A DNA stretch of 64,000 bases from Bombyx mori (lineage: Eukaryota; Arthropoda; Insecta; Lepidoptera; Bombycidae). Below the pieces are notes generated by a model. The model was not told the DNA's origin and did no database searches. It saw only the letters and a program-made list of their open reading frames with translations. Where the stretch lies: the NCBI RefSeq assembly GCF_030269925.1, contig NC_085128.1:6388501-6452500 (forward strand). The letters are read 5' to 3'. Made by a program: the position numbers and the translations under genes. This document shows, piece by piece, positions 19,925 to 30,600 of the stretch; position 1 is the first letter of the stretch, and every line of letters starts with the position of its first letter.

Positions 19925-20555
19925 GTCACGATCAGCCTTAATATTAACCTGAGACTTTCTTTGCTCATAAACAAAACCATTGCTAATTTCTATGTAGTTG
20001 CCATATATGTTAGCCATTGTTAAATAATAAGTTTCACGTTTCATCACAATTAGTTTGTTTAAATGTGTTTTTAATTATCTTTATTAAGTAAATACCATTA
20101 AAAAGACATTGCTCTTTACAAAGACAAATATCTGGATTTGTTCGAAAAAGGCAGTCAAAGAAAACTTCCAGAAGCATACATTTCAAGATAATTAACATAA
20201 TATTGATATGAAGACTCAATTATGCTCTCTGCTGCATTTGCATAATTTATGACCAAAAGCTGTGAAAACGGTACGGTCTTTGACCTCATAAAATTATATA
20301 ATGAAGATGATTCACTAACTCAAGTGCGAAGACGATCTCGTAACGGTATCGTACGTTGGTCGAGATCAGGTTTAGAACAGGTTTTGAGAAGATGTAAACA
20401 TTAGTAGCAATCAAGTTCATCTACGGATGTCTTTCATATTCTTATATCTACTTCAAAGCTGTCGTGCTACATTCTATTAATTCATTGGCAGTAACATTGG
20501 TTTTATTCGTTTTTAATTTATAGTTAACCACTTAATATTCTTAATCTTGTTTTTT
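19925..20555. other. Intergenic A+T-rich stretch
   Basis: Upstream flank of gene 4. No gene or repeat recognised. Confidence 0.45.
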
Positions 20556-20557
20556 AC

Positions 20558-20717
20558 CTATCTATGCTGATAGCCTTGAGAGGCTATTTCAGCTTCTCCT
20601 TGACGTGTAGGTGAGCTCATGGGACTCAAACCGGAGTGCTGTTAACACTGGCCCTAGCAAGAGCAATGCTTCGCAGAATCTACCACCTGATCGGAAACGC
20701 GACCCACTGAGAAGAGT
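20558..20717 (-). mobile_element. Jockey-like LINE 3' UTR fragment
   Basis: Reverse of the LINE end: 'tatgctgatagccttgagag', then 'gcttcgcagaatctaccacc' and the start of the stem-loop (cccactgagaag). The fragment stops inside the hairpin. Confidence 0.8.
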
Positions 20718-20763
20718 TTCTTCATTATACTCACAGAACAACCAAAAAAGTTTTTCGACTCCT

Positions 20764-20781
20764 ACGTGTGTTAACACACGT
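20764..20781. promoter_or_regulatory. 18-base perfect palindrome with GTTAAC core
   Basis: ACGTGTGTTAACACACGT is a perfect palindrome. A related ACGTGGTTAACACGT sequence follows at about 20791. Function unknown. Confidence 0.4.
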
Positions 20782-20869
20782 TGGATTAAGACGTGGTTAA
20801 CACGTGGGATTAGAATTTGAAAGAAAAGATTTACTGAAGACAATAAATGATACCTACATTATTCCTTTT

Positions 20870-21772
20870 AATAATAAAACGCCGTATTTTGTCTTTGTTG
20901 CTAGTTCTATTAAAACACAAAAGGATTAAGTGCATTTCGGAAACGTTTTTATGAATGGGTGTTTTTCACTAAACTTCGTAAATAGAGAACTACAGCGATT
21001 TCGATGAATTTTTTGTTTAGTGATTCTCTGAATGTCTTACATTTTTAATTAGATCCTAGAAGTTACTCTCGAAAACTTGTTTTCGGGGTAGAAAATCTTG
21101 TTTCGGTCCTACTGGTATTAAAATAATTCATTTTTAGGCTTTTCTTAACAGAGACGGAATATGATTATGTAGAATAGTCCTTTATAACTATAGTATATGT
21201 TCAATAATTTTAAGATACATTATGAAAGAATCTAAATTATTAAAGGTTCGATTCGTCAAGGATAAAAAAAACGTGAAAACCTTTATTTTTCGATAGATTA
21301 TTTTGTAAGAATTATACTGTGGTCATTAATATGCCTATCAAATCAGCATAAAAGAACAAAACGTGTTCGTAAAACAATAAACCGATAATAGAACGTCCAC
21401 ACCAAGTTCTAAAATTTCGTTCACATTTGGGGTCACGGACACCGAGTCAAGCTCCGAACTGGTTCTGCAAAGCTCTGCTGATCAGCTGATTCCCCGTAGG
21501 CATAATGTATTATTGTTGTGCTTACAGTATATGGTTTAAGTTACGAGAATTCTTCTTCTTCTCCATGCTCGGTATACCACTTACACAACCACCACGGACA
21601 CAAGCCACCAGGCCTCCAGAATGGGAGACCTTCTCACAATACACGCCGTATCAGGAATAACTGCTTTCTGTACAGGACCCTAGTCAAGCTGGATAACGAT
21701 AGTTTCTTAAGGTGTTGGTCGAGATTTATCGCTGTCAAATCATGCACCGATACAACTATAAATCAATATTGT
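20870..21772. other. Intergenic stretch without recognised gene
   Basis: Mostly A+T-rich. About 21420-21700 is richer in G+C and carries a short open frame with no recognisable domain; it may be part of an unidentified repeat. Confidence 0.35.
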
Positions 21773-21875
21773 AGGCAGCGGCTTGGCTCTGCCCCTGGCA
21801 TTGCTGAGGTCCATGGACAACGGTAACCACTCATCAGGTGGGCCGTATGCTTGTCTGCATACAAGAGCATTAAAA
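21773..21875 (+). repeat. SINE-like tail, second repeat family
   Basis: 'gcggcttggctctgcccctg' then 'ggtaaccactcatcaggtgg', ending in an A-run. Same family as 2527-2640. Confidence 0.65.
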
Positions 21876-22492
21876 AAATTAATTAAAAATGATAATTTAT
21901 TTTTTGTACGTTTTTATAAGGTTTTATAAAATGGTCGTCGCGTTTTCTTGTGCATTAAGACACCACAATTGTACTGGAGGTCAATCCCACACAACCAATG
22001 TGTCAAAACATTTTGCCTACATGATTCTACATAGTTAGTACAAGTAAAATTACTTTTTAACAATATTATTAACATACAGATACAGTTTAGTATAGCCCTA
22101 TAAATGCTTATTTATGTTTTAGTATTTTCGATAAAAAGATTTTAACTTTTAAATATTTTTTAGAACACCAGAGAATCTGTACCAGATACCACAAGCTACT
22201 ACCATTAATTTCCCATGATATATAATTGTAAAACCCACAACTTTACCAATAAATTATGTCCCTAGCTGTGATCATTATATGTATTAGAGTAGTCCACGTG
22301 AGTCCACACAGTGACCGACACAGATCCGTAGTAATGCCTTGCCTAATTCTGAATAATGATTACTGATCATGCACCCTGGTCTGTAGGATAGAATAATATA
22401 TATATAGATTTTTATGATTAGTATTGCTGCTTTCCTGGAGGCCTTTCTAAATTCACCAGGACAGGTGGGCAAGCAAAGGCTTAGCCCGGAGG

Positions 22493-22650
22493 GGTGGAAT
22501 TTGATAACAGTTGCCCGAGCGCCCCCAAGAAGACCAACTCAAAAGCAGCTCCTTCGCGAATGAATCTACTACCAGATCGGAACCGCGACCCGCTGAGAAG
22601 ATCCGGCGAGAAACTCAGCGGGCTGATCAATGGGTTCGGTTTCACTTCGA
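22493..22650 (-). repeat. Retroelement fragment with variant stem-loop
   Basis: Contains CCCGCTGAG (22589-22597) pairing with CTCAGCGGG (22614-22622), the LINE module with an A-to-G/T-to-C double change. The sequence beside it (about 22493-22555) is unrelated to the full-length LINE. Confidence 0.6.
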
Positions 22651-22924
22651 ACTCTTTACCGAGTTCGATGAGTGGAGTTAATACTTATTCTAATCCAGTT
22701 GTAGTGGCATCTATCAAATAATAAAACAAATACGGTGAAAATCTTAATCTTGCGACTAGAAAATACCGCTAATCAAATTGCGCTTTCAGACGTTCACTCT
22801 TCATACTGCTGGAAGATCGGCGGGATTTCTTCTATTTTATTACCACTGAAATTCACCCTAGAAACCGTTCATATTCTATATTGAAAGCAACTAAAATAAA
22901 TAGTGGCTTGTGGAGATTATTAAG

Positions 22925-23050
22925 CGGTAGACAGCGGCTTGGCTCTGCCCCGGGCATTACTGAAGTCCATGGGCGACAGTAACCACTCAACATCAGGTGG
23001 GCCGAATGTTCGTGTACAAGGTCTACAAGGGTACAAGGGTAATAAAAAAA
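22925..23050 (+). repeat. SINE-like tail, second repeat family
   Basis: 'cagcggcttggctctgcccc' then 'taaccactcaacatcaggtg', with a short 'acaagg' tandem near the end and an A-run. Confidence 0.65.
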
Positions 23051-23580
23051 ATGATTCTTGATTATTAAAACTCAACATTAAAGTAGAAGATATAAATCTT
23101 GAATAGTTTTAGAGGCACACACATGCTTCACGAAACACCTCAGGTATGAGAATGCACTCGTACATTGGGAATAAAAAAAAAGTGCTAAATATATCAAACT
23201 GATTTGCCGAAATATAGGACTCTTACATAAACATTTGTTATAATCAAGTGAGAGCAACTACAAATAAGTGATAAAAATGACCGTTTTTTGCTTTAATCGA
23301 CTAAAACTATGCACCGATGACGTGTTCTTCGAGAAACAATCGATTGAAATGAGGTAATGCATAACACTTAAATGAAAACATCTGTACAGCATTTCTAACA
23401 ATGCGCTCTCATTCGGTGTAGTGAATACGACTGACACGCTTTATTAAAAAAAAGGTGAAAGGTTTGAGCCCATCGGCTTTATTCAGGACACACGCACCGA
23501 CAAATTACATTCTCAACGCTTTAAATAAACTAATCATAAATATTGCATAATAAGTGATTTCTCTCTGTGATTAGTCGACG

Positions 23581-23590
23581 TATATAAGTG
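23581..23590 (+). promoter_or_regulatory. TATA box of the RR-less gene
   Basis: Tatataag at 23581 lies 72 bases before the preferred ATG at 23653. No CAAGGTC element was seen upstream, unlike most of the cluster. Confidence 0.55.
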
Positions 23591-23652
23591 TAGCAATTTG
23601 CATCCGGTTTCAAACACTTCCGATGGCGAGTGCTGACAGCGTCTTCGGCAAC

Positions 23653-25852
23653 ATGATGCTTAGAGTAAGTTTTACGCAGTGATTTGTGTTTTACCAATAA
23701 GTTAATTTATTTTATTATCGTGTAGAATGCCCACTAAGTTTCTCGCCGGATCTTCTCAGTGGGCCGGTGGTAGATTCTTCGAAGCACTGCTCTTGCTAGG
23801 GCCAGTGTTAGCAACACTACCGGTTTGAGCTCCGTGAGCTCACTTACACATTAGGGTGAAGCTGAAATAGTCTCTCAAGGCTATCAGCATAGGAATGAAA
23901 AAAAATTAAGTGTAAAATGCCCAAATTTATATATGAAATATTTATCTTACATTATTTGCTTCCAGATAATTATTGCAGCAGCTGTCTTAGCCCTCAGCTT
24001 GGCTGAAATTCAGAATCAGTCACAAGAGTCTTCGAAACAAGCGATTTCATCGCAAAGTTTCACCCGAGAAGATGTCCCTATATCTTATAAATTTACAGCT
24101 ATCCATGCAGATCCTGCTGTAAGACCAATCGCTGAGACCACCCAAGGACATCACAGACAATATGCACCAATTCAGTATGCACCGTTACATCCAGGACTGC
24201 AAAACTTTCTTCCAAATCAACACATTGCGTTGACAGGAACTAACGCCCAAACGAACGTTGAATGGAATGGAAATGACGGTAGCAGAAAAATTAATAATTC
24301 TCCAGAAACAAATATAAATAAACAGCATTTGGAACCAAAAAATCTTCATGCAACAGCAAACAATGTTCAATTTGAGAAACATGAAAATTTTGTTCCGGGA
24401 CATAATGTCGAAGTATTGCAATCCGTGGACAGTAATCCTGTTCATAATACTGTGTACAGAAGTTCCAGTGATGATATTGAAAAATCGCCAAAATTAAATA
24501 AGGTAAAATTTTACCATACCACTGTACTGTGAGCACACCGCAACATATCTGTTTTAATTTTTCAAAACAATTTCATTCGCTCAATTATTGTCTAAAAACA
24601 TCCCTTTTAGTGATATGATTTTAAAAACGATACTGTTTGTGCAAATGTTGACTTTTGAATTATAACCTAAGTAGGTTTTCCTTTGGTGTGCAATAAATAA
24701 TAGTTTGCTAATAGGAATCTGGTGATGAATTTTTAAAGTTTCGAAATATTATTTGTGTAAATTGAACGGCCTAATTTTTTTTTTATTTACATGTAAACTA
24801 AGTTAGAAAATCAGATGAAAAGACATGTAATACAATTTTTAACAATTTTTCAGATCAATTATTTAAGGCAGTACATTGTTCACCAACATCCTGGAATTGA
24901 AATACAAACGGTAACTCAACCTACAAAAGGCTATGAATTGGATATTAGCACTCCCAGCCAAAATTCTGCGTTATACACACTGCTCGGTAAACACTATTCC
25001 AGACCGAATATTTATAGGTAAGTTAAAATTCAGTCAACCTTTTAGAAATCCATTTTATTATTGACTATTAATTCAGTGACGAAAGTAATTGCTCCATGTC
25101 TATCAAAATTTCCCTTTATGGGGGAATGATTTTTTTTATTGCCTTTGTAGACAGACGAGCATAAGGCCCACTTGAAGTGCAATAAAAATAAAAAAAACTT
25201 GATATTAAGTGGTTACCGTCGCTCATGGATGTCAGCAATGTCAGGGCAGAGCCAAGCCTCTACCTACCGTTGAGCATACTCCGCAAGCCTTTATTTATTT
25301 AATAAATAGATAAATGCTTGCGGATTATTTAATTAATAAATAAATACAGCCTCGTTGTAGAAGGAAACAACAGTCTGCCTTTTTGTTTTACAAGAAACAA
25401 CCATAATCACAAGCTGTTACTAGTTTGGGCTTCAGATTAGATAGAGCCTTCAGCAATTTCTCGGCCAAAAAATCTATATTTCGAAATTAAACTTGCAAAA
25501 ATGAGGTTAAAATGCTAAAAATCTTACCATGTTCACTTTCACTTTTTTTTTTTCATTAAAATATGGGTTTTGTTTGACGCTAATTAGATTTGTATGCTTA
25601 AATTTCAGACTGAACGAATCTCCACAGCAACACATACCGGTGCCACATCCAAAAAATCACAAACTACACTTGAACGTCGCTCGTATTTACGGATTCTCCC
25701 AGCCCATTGCCAAAGCGTTGCAAACAAATTTAATATACCCGAGTCATACATATGCTATACCTTCAAATAGTCAACTTAGGGACATGAACAAAAAAACGCT
25801 ACTTTTCCCTGTAATCAATCAAAGCCAACGCTACCTTGTCAGAACTGCATAA
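23653..25852 (+). CDS. Secreted cuticle-like protein lacking an RR domain
   Basis: Four exons: 23653-23664 (MMLR), 23966-24502, 24854-25017 and 25609-25852, giving 318 residues. Junctions are phase 0, 0 and 2, all GT/AG. An in-frame ATG at 23623 would add ten residues, but the downstream start matches the cluster's 12-base first exon and leaves a good signal peptide (hydrophobic IIIAAAVLALSLA). A QAISSQSFTREDVP segment echoes the [11 protein letters not shown] motif of the RR-2 neighbours, and YAPIQYAPLHP echoes their repeats. No RR-2 domain is present; exons 3 and 4 are Gln/His/Asn-rich and match no family I recognise. It may be a former cuticle gene whose domain exon was lost or replaced. 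Intron 1 carries a LINE 3' UTR, intron 3 a SINE-like tail. Confidence 0.75.
23729..23905 (+). mobile_element. Jockey-like LINE 3' UTR fragment in an intron
   Basis: Matches the full-length LINE 3' UTR from the stem-loop (about 23732) to 'aaggctatcagcatagg' and an A-rich tail. It lies in intron 1 of the RR-less gene in sense orientation. One stem base (ctaag) is mismatched. Confidence 0.85.
25128..25262 (-). repeat. SINE-like tail, second repeat family, in an intron
   Basis: Reverse orientation in intron 3 of the RR-less gene: 'ttttattgcctttgtagaca', then 'aagtggttaccgtcgctcat' and 'gggcagagccaagcctctac'. Confidence 0.6.
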
Positions 25853-26142
25853 TCTTGCTTAACTTAATTATAAATGTACCCTCTGTAAATAGTTCAATAT
25901 TTTATAGAAATCACTTAGACATTAGAATTACAATTTATTTATTGGTTTTAAACGTCCATGTAATTTGAAAAACAAACCCTTGATTACTTTTTAATTTAAA
26001 ATCCCTTTTGAATTATAATTGCAATAGGACGTTGAATATTAAAACTAGTATTAGGCAATTACAGCTATTTCTAAACTATGAACGAAAGTGACCCAATATG
26101 CGGACCAGTTCTGTCAACTACAAATAATATTATGACCTAAGG

Positions 26143-26202
26143 CAAGGTCACCTAGTCAAGTTACTGACCAATTTTAAATCTCTAAGCCGATTAGTATATA
26201 AA
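26143..26202 (+). promoter_or_regulatory. Promoter of the short RR-2 gene
   Basis: CAAGGTCA at 26143-26150 matches the beta-FTZ-F1 consensus, followed by a tatataaag box at 26195. The ATG is 70 bases beyond the TATA. Confidence 0.65.
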
Positions 26203-26264
26203 GGCTGAACGAGATGTCTAATTATCATTCAATCATTGGATATTGAAGACACATAAACAAAATA

Positions 26265-26968
26265 ATGATTTCCAAAGTAAGTGACTCTTGAAATTTTAAG
26301 TTTAATAGTAATTGCAACGGATTCTGCAGATTGAAATTGTTATTGTTTTTCAGATCGTTGTACTGTGTGCCTTTGTGGCAGTCTCGCAGGCCGGTCTCTT
26401 GGCTGCGCCCGTGCACTACTCTCCCGCTGAGGCTGTTTCCTCCCAAAGCATCGTACGTCATGATCAGGCTCACGGCACTAAGCTTGTAGCTCCCGTTGCC
26501 AAGCTCGCCATTGCCGCACCTGTTGCATACCACGCTGCTCCAGCTCCAATCGCCTACCACGCTGCCCCCGCTCCCATTGCCTACCATGCCCCCATCGCCA
26601 AAGTGCTAGCTCACCGTGAAGACCAAGAAATCGTAAGTTCTCAGTCTTACATCTAAATAACTTTGGGTAAATAATGATCTATGAAAAACAATTGACATTA
26701 TTTTTTAATTCAGGCTTATCCAAAATACGAGTACAACTACTCAGTAGCTGACGGTCACTCCGGCGACAACAAGTCCCAACAAGAAGTCCGCGATGGCGAT
26801 GTTGTAAAGGGTTCATACTCCTTCCACGAAGCTGACGGCTCTATCAGAACTGTTGAGTACACCGCTGACGACCACAACGGTTTCAACGCGGTCGTCCACA
26901 ACACTGCCCCTACCGCTGCCCCCACACACATCAAGGCTTTGCCTGCACTCCAATACTACCATCACTAA
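26265..26968 (+). CDS. RR-2 cuticular protein, short form
   Basis: Exons 26265-26276 (MISK), 26354-26632 (93 codons) and 26714-26968 (84 codons plus stop), phase 0, giving 181 residues. Signal peptide ends near AVSQAG. Exon 2 has one [10 protein letters not shown] motif and repeats of AAPAPIAYH. The RR-2 domain begins [17 protein letters not shown], continues [18 protein letters not shown] and ends [14 protein letters not shown], then a tail ending QYYHH. A polyadenylation signal aataaa is at 27038-27043. The 3' UTR has a 'ttaggactgtt' stretch shared with the 4.45-kb array. Predicted secreted chitin-binding cuticle protein. Confidence 0.92.
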
Positions 26969-27074
26969 ATTATTTAGAAATTTAGGACTGTTATAACTCT
27001 AATGACTGTTGATTATTTAATTTATTATAAAGAGGCAAATAAAGAATTTCCTAGTGAATATTATTTTGTTTGAA

Positions 27075-28285
27075 AACCCCATTAAAACCCACCAGGTGCT
27101 TGAAGTTGCTCAGTAGACCGACAGTCCGGATGCTATTGCTCGGAAATGGTATATACCTATATTTAAAGCTATCTTAAAAACTTCGTTAGTGACAATGAGG
27201 CGTTAATAAAATATCGTACTATTATAGCTACCACTACACATTCCATGCATTAATTTTATAATATCAAAATATAGTGGCACATATAACAGTCTTAAATAAG
27301 CCAAGGATTCTACTTTCGAAAATGGATTGTAGTTTGTGAAGACTATAAATAAGTCTTCGGAAAAAAATACTGTTATTACATCTTGTCGTATTGAGATAAA
27401 ATATATTATACTACGAGTAGTTCAAATCTTATGTTAAGCTTCTAAACATAAAAATATAACAAATGGACAAAAAACGCCCAAACGATCATCAATTTAGGTT
27501 CTTGATCGAAAAAAGAGAATACAATTAGTCTCATATCATTAGCCTCATTATGTTAAATGATTTTTATTTATTTTAATTATTCACAAAAACCTCAAGTTCT
27601 TAATTACTTTACGAGTCAATATATATGGAAAAAATAATTATGGCAGATTCATCAAAAAAATCGAAAAAAATATCTTTACACACTTCATTTAACTTAAACT
27701 TTTTTAACGGATCAAATATCTTAATCGGTAAAATTTCCATTTTGTAATTTTCAGTAATGTAAAATAATACCGGGAATTTGGTCAAAGTTTTCAATCTGTT
27801 GCTATTATGTTCACATTATGAAAATTTAAATCTATTAGTGTGACGGCTTGCACTGGAGCAACGCAAACAACATATTATTATAACGAAAGGAAAATGCTCC
27901 ACCGGGGGCATGATAAGCATAAAATTTATAAACTAATTCGGCTTTAAAAAGATCCAACTACTCAACTTGTCCGCCCCAACATGTTCTTACAAGTTTAGCA
28001 CATGCCTACAAAACCCAAGAATGACTGTGCTTCACATAGTCGCTTCACTGATTCAATGAACTGCATTGCTGAAGAACTCTTGGTGCGAGGAGGTGGTCAC
28101 GACCCTCAGTATTGAGGAAACCGAAGCACGAAAGAAGAAGCTGAAGAAAGTAGACATGTGCTCATCACCGTTCCCTTGATTTAAATATTGGATGGAAGTT
28201 TTTAAAGCACAAAAACAGTTGGTTAAGGCTATAAGGAAATAATTGTCTATTTTTGGAGTTTACTCCTTTAGAATCGATTTACATA
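27075..28285. other. Intergenic stretch without recognised gene
   Basis: A+T-rich to about 27830. About 27840-28200 is of more mixed composition and could be decayed transposon sequence, but no family was recognised. Confidence 0.4.
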
Positions 28286-28289
28286 TATA

Positions 28290-28738
28290 GGCCCGGGGTA
28301 TGAAAATTATGGGGACCAAAATCGTACTAGCATGTCACACGAAATGCGTTATGCGCCTGATTGGCTCCTGATTGCGTGATGCGTGCGCGCGCCAATCAAA
28401 ATCGTACTAGCATGTCACACGAAATGCGTTATGCGCCTGATTGGCTCCTGATTGCGTGATGCGTGCGCGCGCCAATCAGGAGCCAACGCGCGGCCGCGTT
28501 ATTGCAGGTGACGCCGGGCTGCTGCGCCGGCAGTCCGCCACAAAGCCTCGTACTGATCGCGCGTTTCTCTCATTATTGTATTTTCATATATTTGTTAGTC
28601 GTTTGTTTTGTGTCTCGTTAATTTGTTAATAATCTGTAGTGTATCGTGTTGTCGTAATATAGAACTATTTCTCGTATTGTTTCGTTTAATTTTTTATATC
28701 CAGTAAACTCCAGTCGTGCGTCGGAGCGGACACACACA
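28290..28738. mobile_element. Possible solo LTR with U3-like tandem repeat
   Basis: Contains a perfect 80-base tandem duplication (28318-28397 and 28398-28477). A 14-base stem follows (TTGGCTCCTGATTG with CAATCAGGAGCCAA, about 28440-28488), then G+C-rich and T-rich stretches, ending near 'gtcggagcggacacac'. Tandem repeats in U3 are common in BEL/Pao-type LTRs, so a solo LTR is plausible. Ends and target duplication could not be fixed. Confidence 0.35.
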
Positions 28739-28740
28739 CT

Positions 28741-29150
28741 TTTTTTTTTTATTGCTTAGGTGGGTGAACGAGCTCACGGCCCACCTAAAGTTAAGTGGTT
28801 ACCGGAGCCCATAGACATGTACAACGTAAATGCTGCCACCTACCAAAACAGCGGCTGCCCCACCCTTCAAACCGAAACGTATTACTGCTTCACGGCAAAA
28901 ATAGGCAGGGTGGTGGTTCGAACTCACAAGACTTCAAACTACCAGCAATTACGCAAATTATAATTTTACGGGTTTGATTTTTATTACACGATGCTATTCC
29001 TTCACCGTGAAAGTAAAAGGTGAACATTTGTTAAGTAAGTATTTCATTACAAAAATTGGTACTTGCCTGCGGGATTCGAACACCAGTGCGTTGCAAGATA
29101 CGAATGCACCGGACATCTTATCCTTTAGGCCACGACGACTTCAAACATCT
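28741..29150 (-). repeat. Near full-length Bm1 SINE
   Basis: Starts with a T-run, passes through 'gttaagtggttaccggagcc' and 'ttttattacacgatgctatt', and ends with the tRNA-like head. That head carries a B-box-like 'gggattcgaacacc' (reverse) and 'ttatcctttaggccacgacg'. It abuts the possible LTR. Confidence 0.9.
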
Positions 29151-29157
29151 AACACCT

Positions 29158-29185
29158 CCTACGCTATGTGGCAACATAGCGTAGG
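29158..29185. other. Perfect 12-bp hairpin with GGCA loop
   Basis: CCTACGCTATGT (29158-29169) and ACATAGCGTAGG (29174-29185) are exact reverse complements around GGCA, just beyond the 5' end of the Bm1. Confidence 0.8.
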
Positions 29186-29289
29186 CAGGCAGGTACTAAA
29201 TCCGGCATTAAAAATCACATCTGAAACTAGCTTCGCAAAAGATACCCAGTCAGATTCCTATAAGACATGGGTAACATAAGTTGTATTAG

Positions 29290-30440
29290 TGAAGAAAATC
29301 AAATTTCCCTTGTAAAACCTAACAGACTCACTTGACAAAAATAGACACATCTAGAGTTTTTAATTTGGCGGAAATATTTTAGTACTCTACAGAGCTTCAC
29401 TTAGATGTTTTTAATTTATACAGGTATGAACGGGTAGTTTAAAACAAAAAATACACGCTGATAGAGGAAACTGAGCTATCAATTAATTTTATCTTTTTCT
29501 TTATCCTTTTGAAACTGGTTTGGATACTACAGCGAAGTTATATAACTATTGGATTGCCATCGGTTCTTAATCAAATGTTTTGAAGTCGATGGAAAAGACG
29601 TTCAAAGATTCCGTTAGACGTTACACGCATACTAAGCTAATAAAAGCGTGTTAAAATGTTTTCTATTTACCAAACAATTACGATCATACTCTTTAATGAA
29701 AAGAAAACATTGTGTACCTAATTATCGCAATAAAAAAACAATGTATTTAAATTCTATTTTCGTCTTTGTTTGTGACTGTAAATAATATTATTTTCTTAAT
29801 CGAGTTAAAAATTGAGAAAATTACGAATTCAACTGTATTTTTTTCTTTAATTAAAGAAAAAGTATGTAAGCCGATTTTGATTGATTTTAGCTACTCTTTA
29901 TAATGTATATTTAATTGATTTTGGCTACATTGATGATGTATCCTTTAATTTTGTTAAAATCGTTTTTTTTTTGTTTATATTAGTATTTTATATATTTTTT
30001 GAGTAGGTATTTACGAACTAAGTTTCTTTAAAATTCAGTTTGTTTACTTCAAATATCAATAGCAAAATAAAAGAGAAATGCAAATATATTAGGTATTGCA
30101 TTTTCACTTTTACTTTGTATCTAAATCTCTGAATGAATCTTAACTAAGGTGTCAAAGTCGAATATCGGCCATTGGCTGAGCCCTATTTCATTTAAAACAA
30201 CAAATTTATATACTAATAATTACTAGATCTGAATCTGTTAAGATGCAGTGAACAATATAAGTGAACTGTATTTCCAATGAAATTCCATTAATGAAAGACG
30301 ACGTTCTATTAAAAAGAGTATTCAAGGTAAAATGTTTGGCAACCTTTAAATTAAATAACATAATAAATTGCACATTAATTATTTGCAAAAAAGGCACTGA
30401 ATGATCAGATCAGATCAGCGACACAGGTTAAATTCGCCGA
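29290..30440. other. A+T-rich intergenic stretch
   Basis: No gene or recognisable repeat. Contains several short T- and A-runs. Confidence 0.45.
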
Positions 30441-30462
30441 AAGGTTACGCGGTAACTCAGAG

Positions 30463-30544
30463 CAAGGTCGGGCCGGGCGTACCTCGTTTGACAACTTCCA
30501 CCACACACTCAGTTATTATTTCTATGAGTAACCATCATATAAAA
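30463..30544 (+). promoter_or_regulatory. Promoter of array gene A
   Basis: Gttacgcggtaac (imperfect inverted repeat) near 30444, CAAGGTCG at 30463-30470, the block 'tttgacaacttccaccacac' near 30500, then tataaaa at 30538-30544. The ATG is at 30601. B-D share these elements with a few substitutions. Confidence 0.7.
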
Positions 30545-30600
30545 ACTAGACCTCTGAATGAGCCACATCACACTCAATCATATCTGTACAAACGTACAAC

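Noticed and set aside
28318..28477. CRISPR-like array
   Set aside because: Only two contiguous 80-base units without spacers, in an insect genome.
28441..28629. Small plus-strand frame in the possible LTR
   Set aside because: It lies within repeated, hairpin-forming sequence and has no recognisable product.
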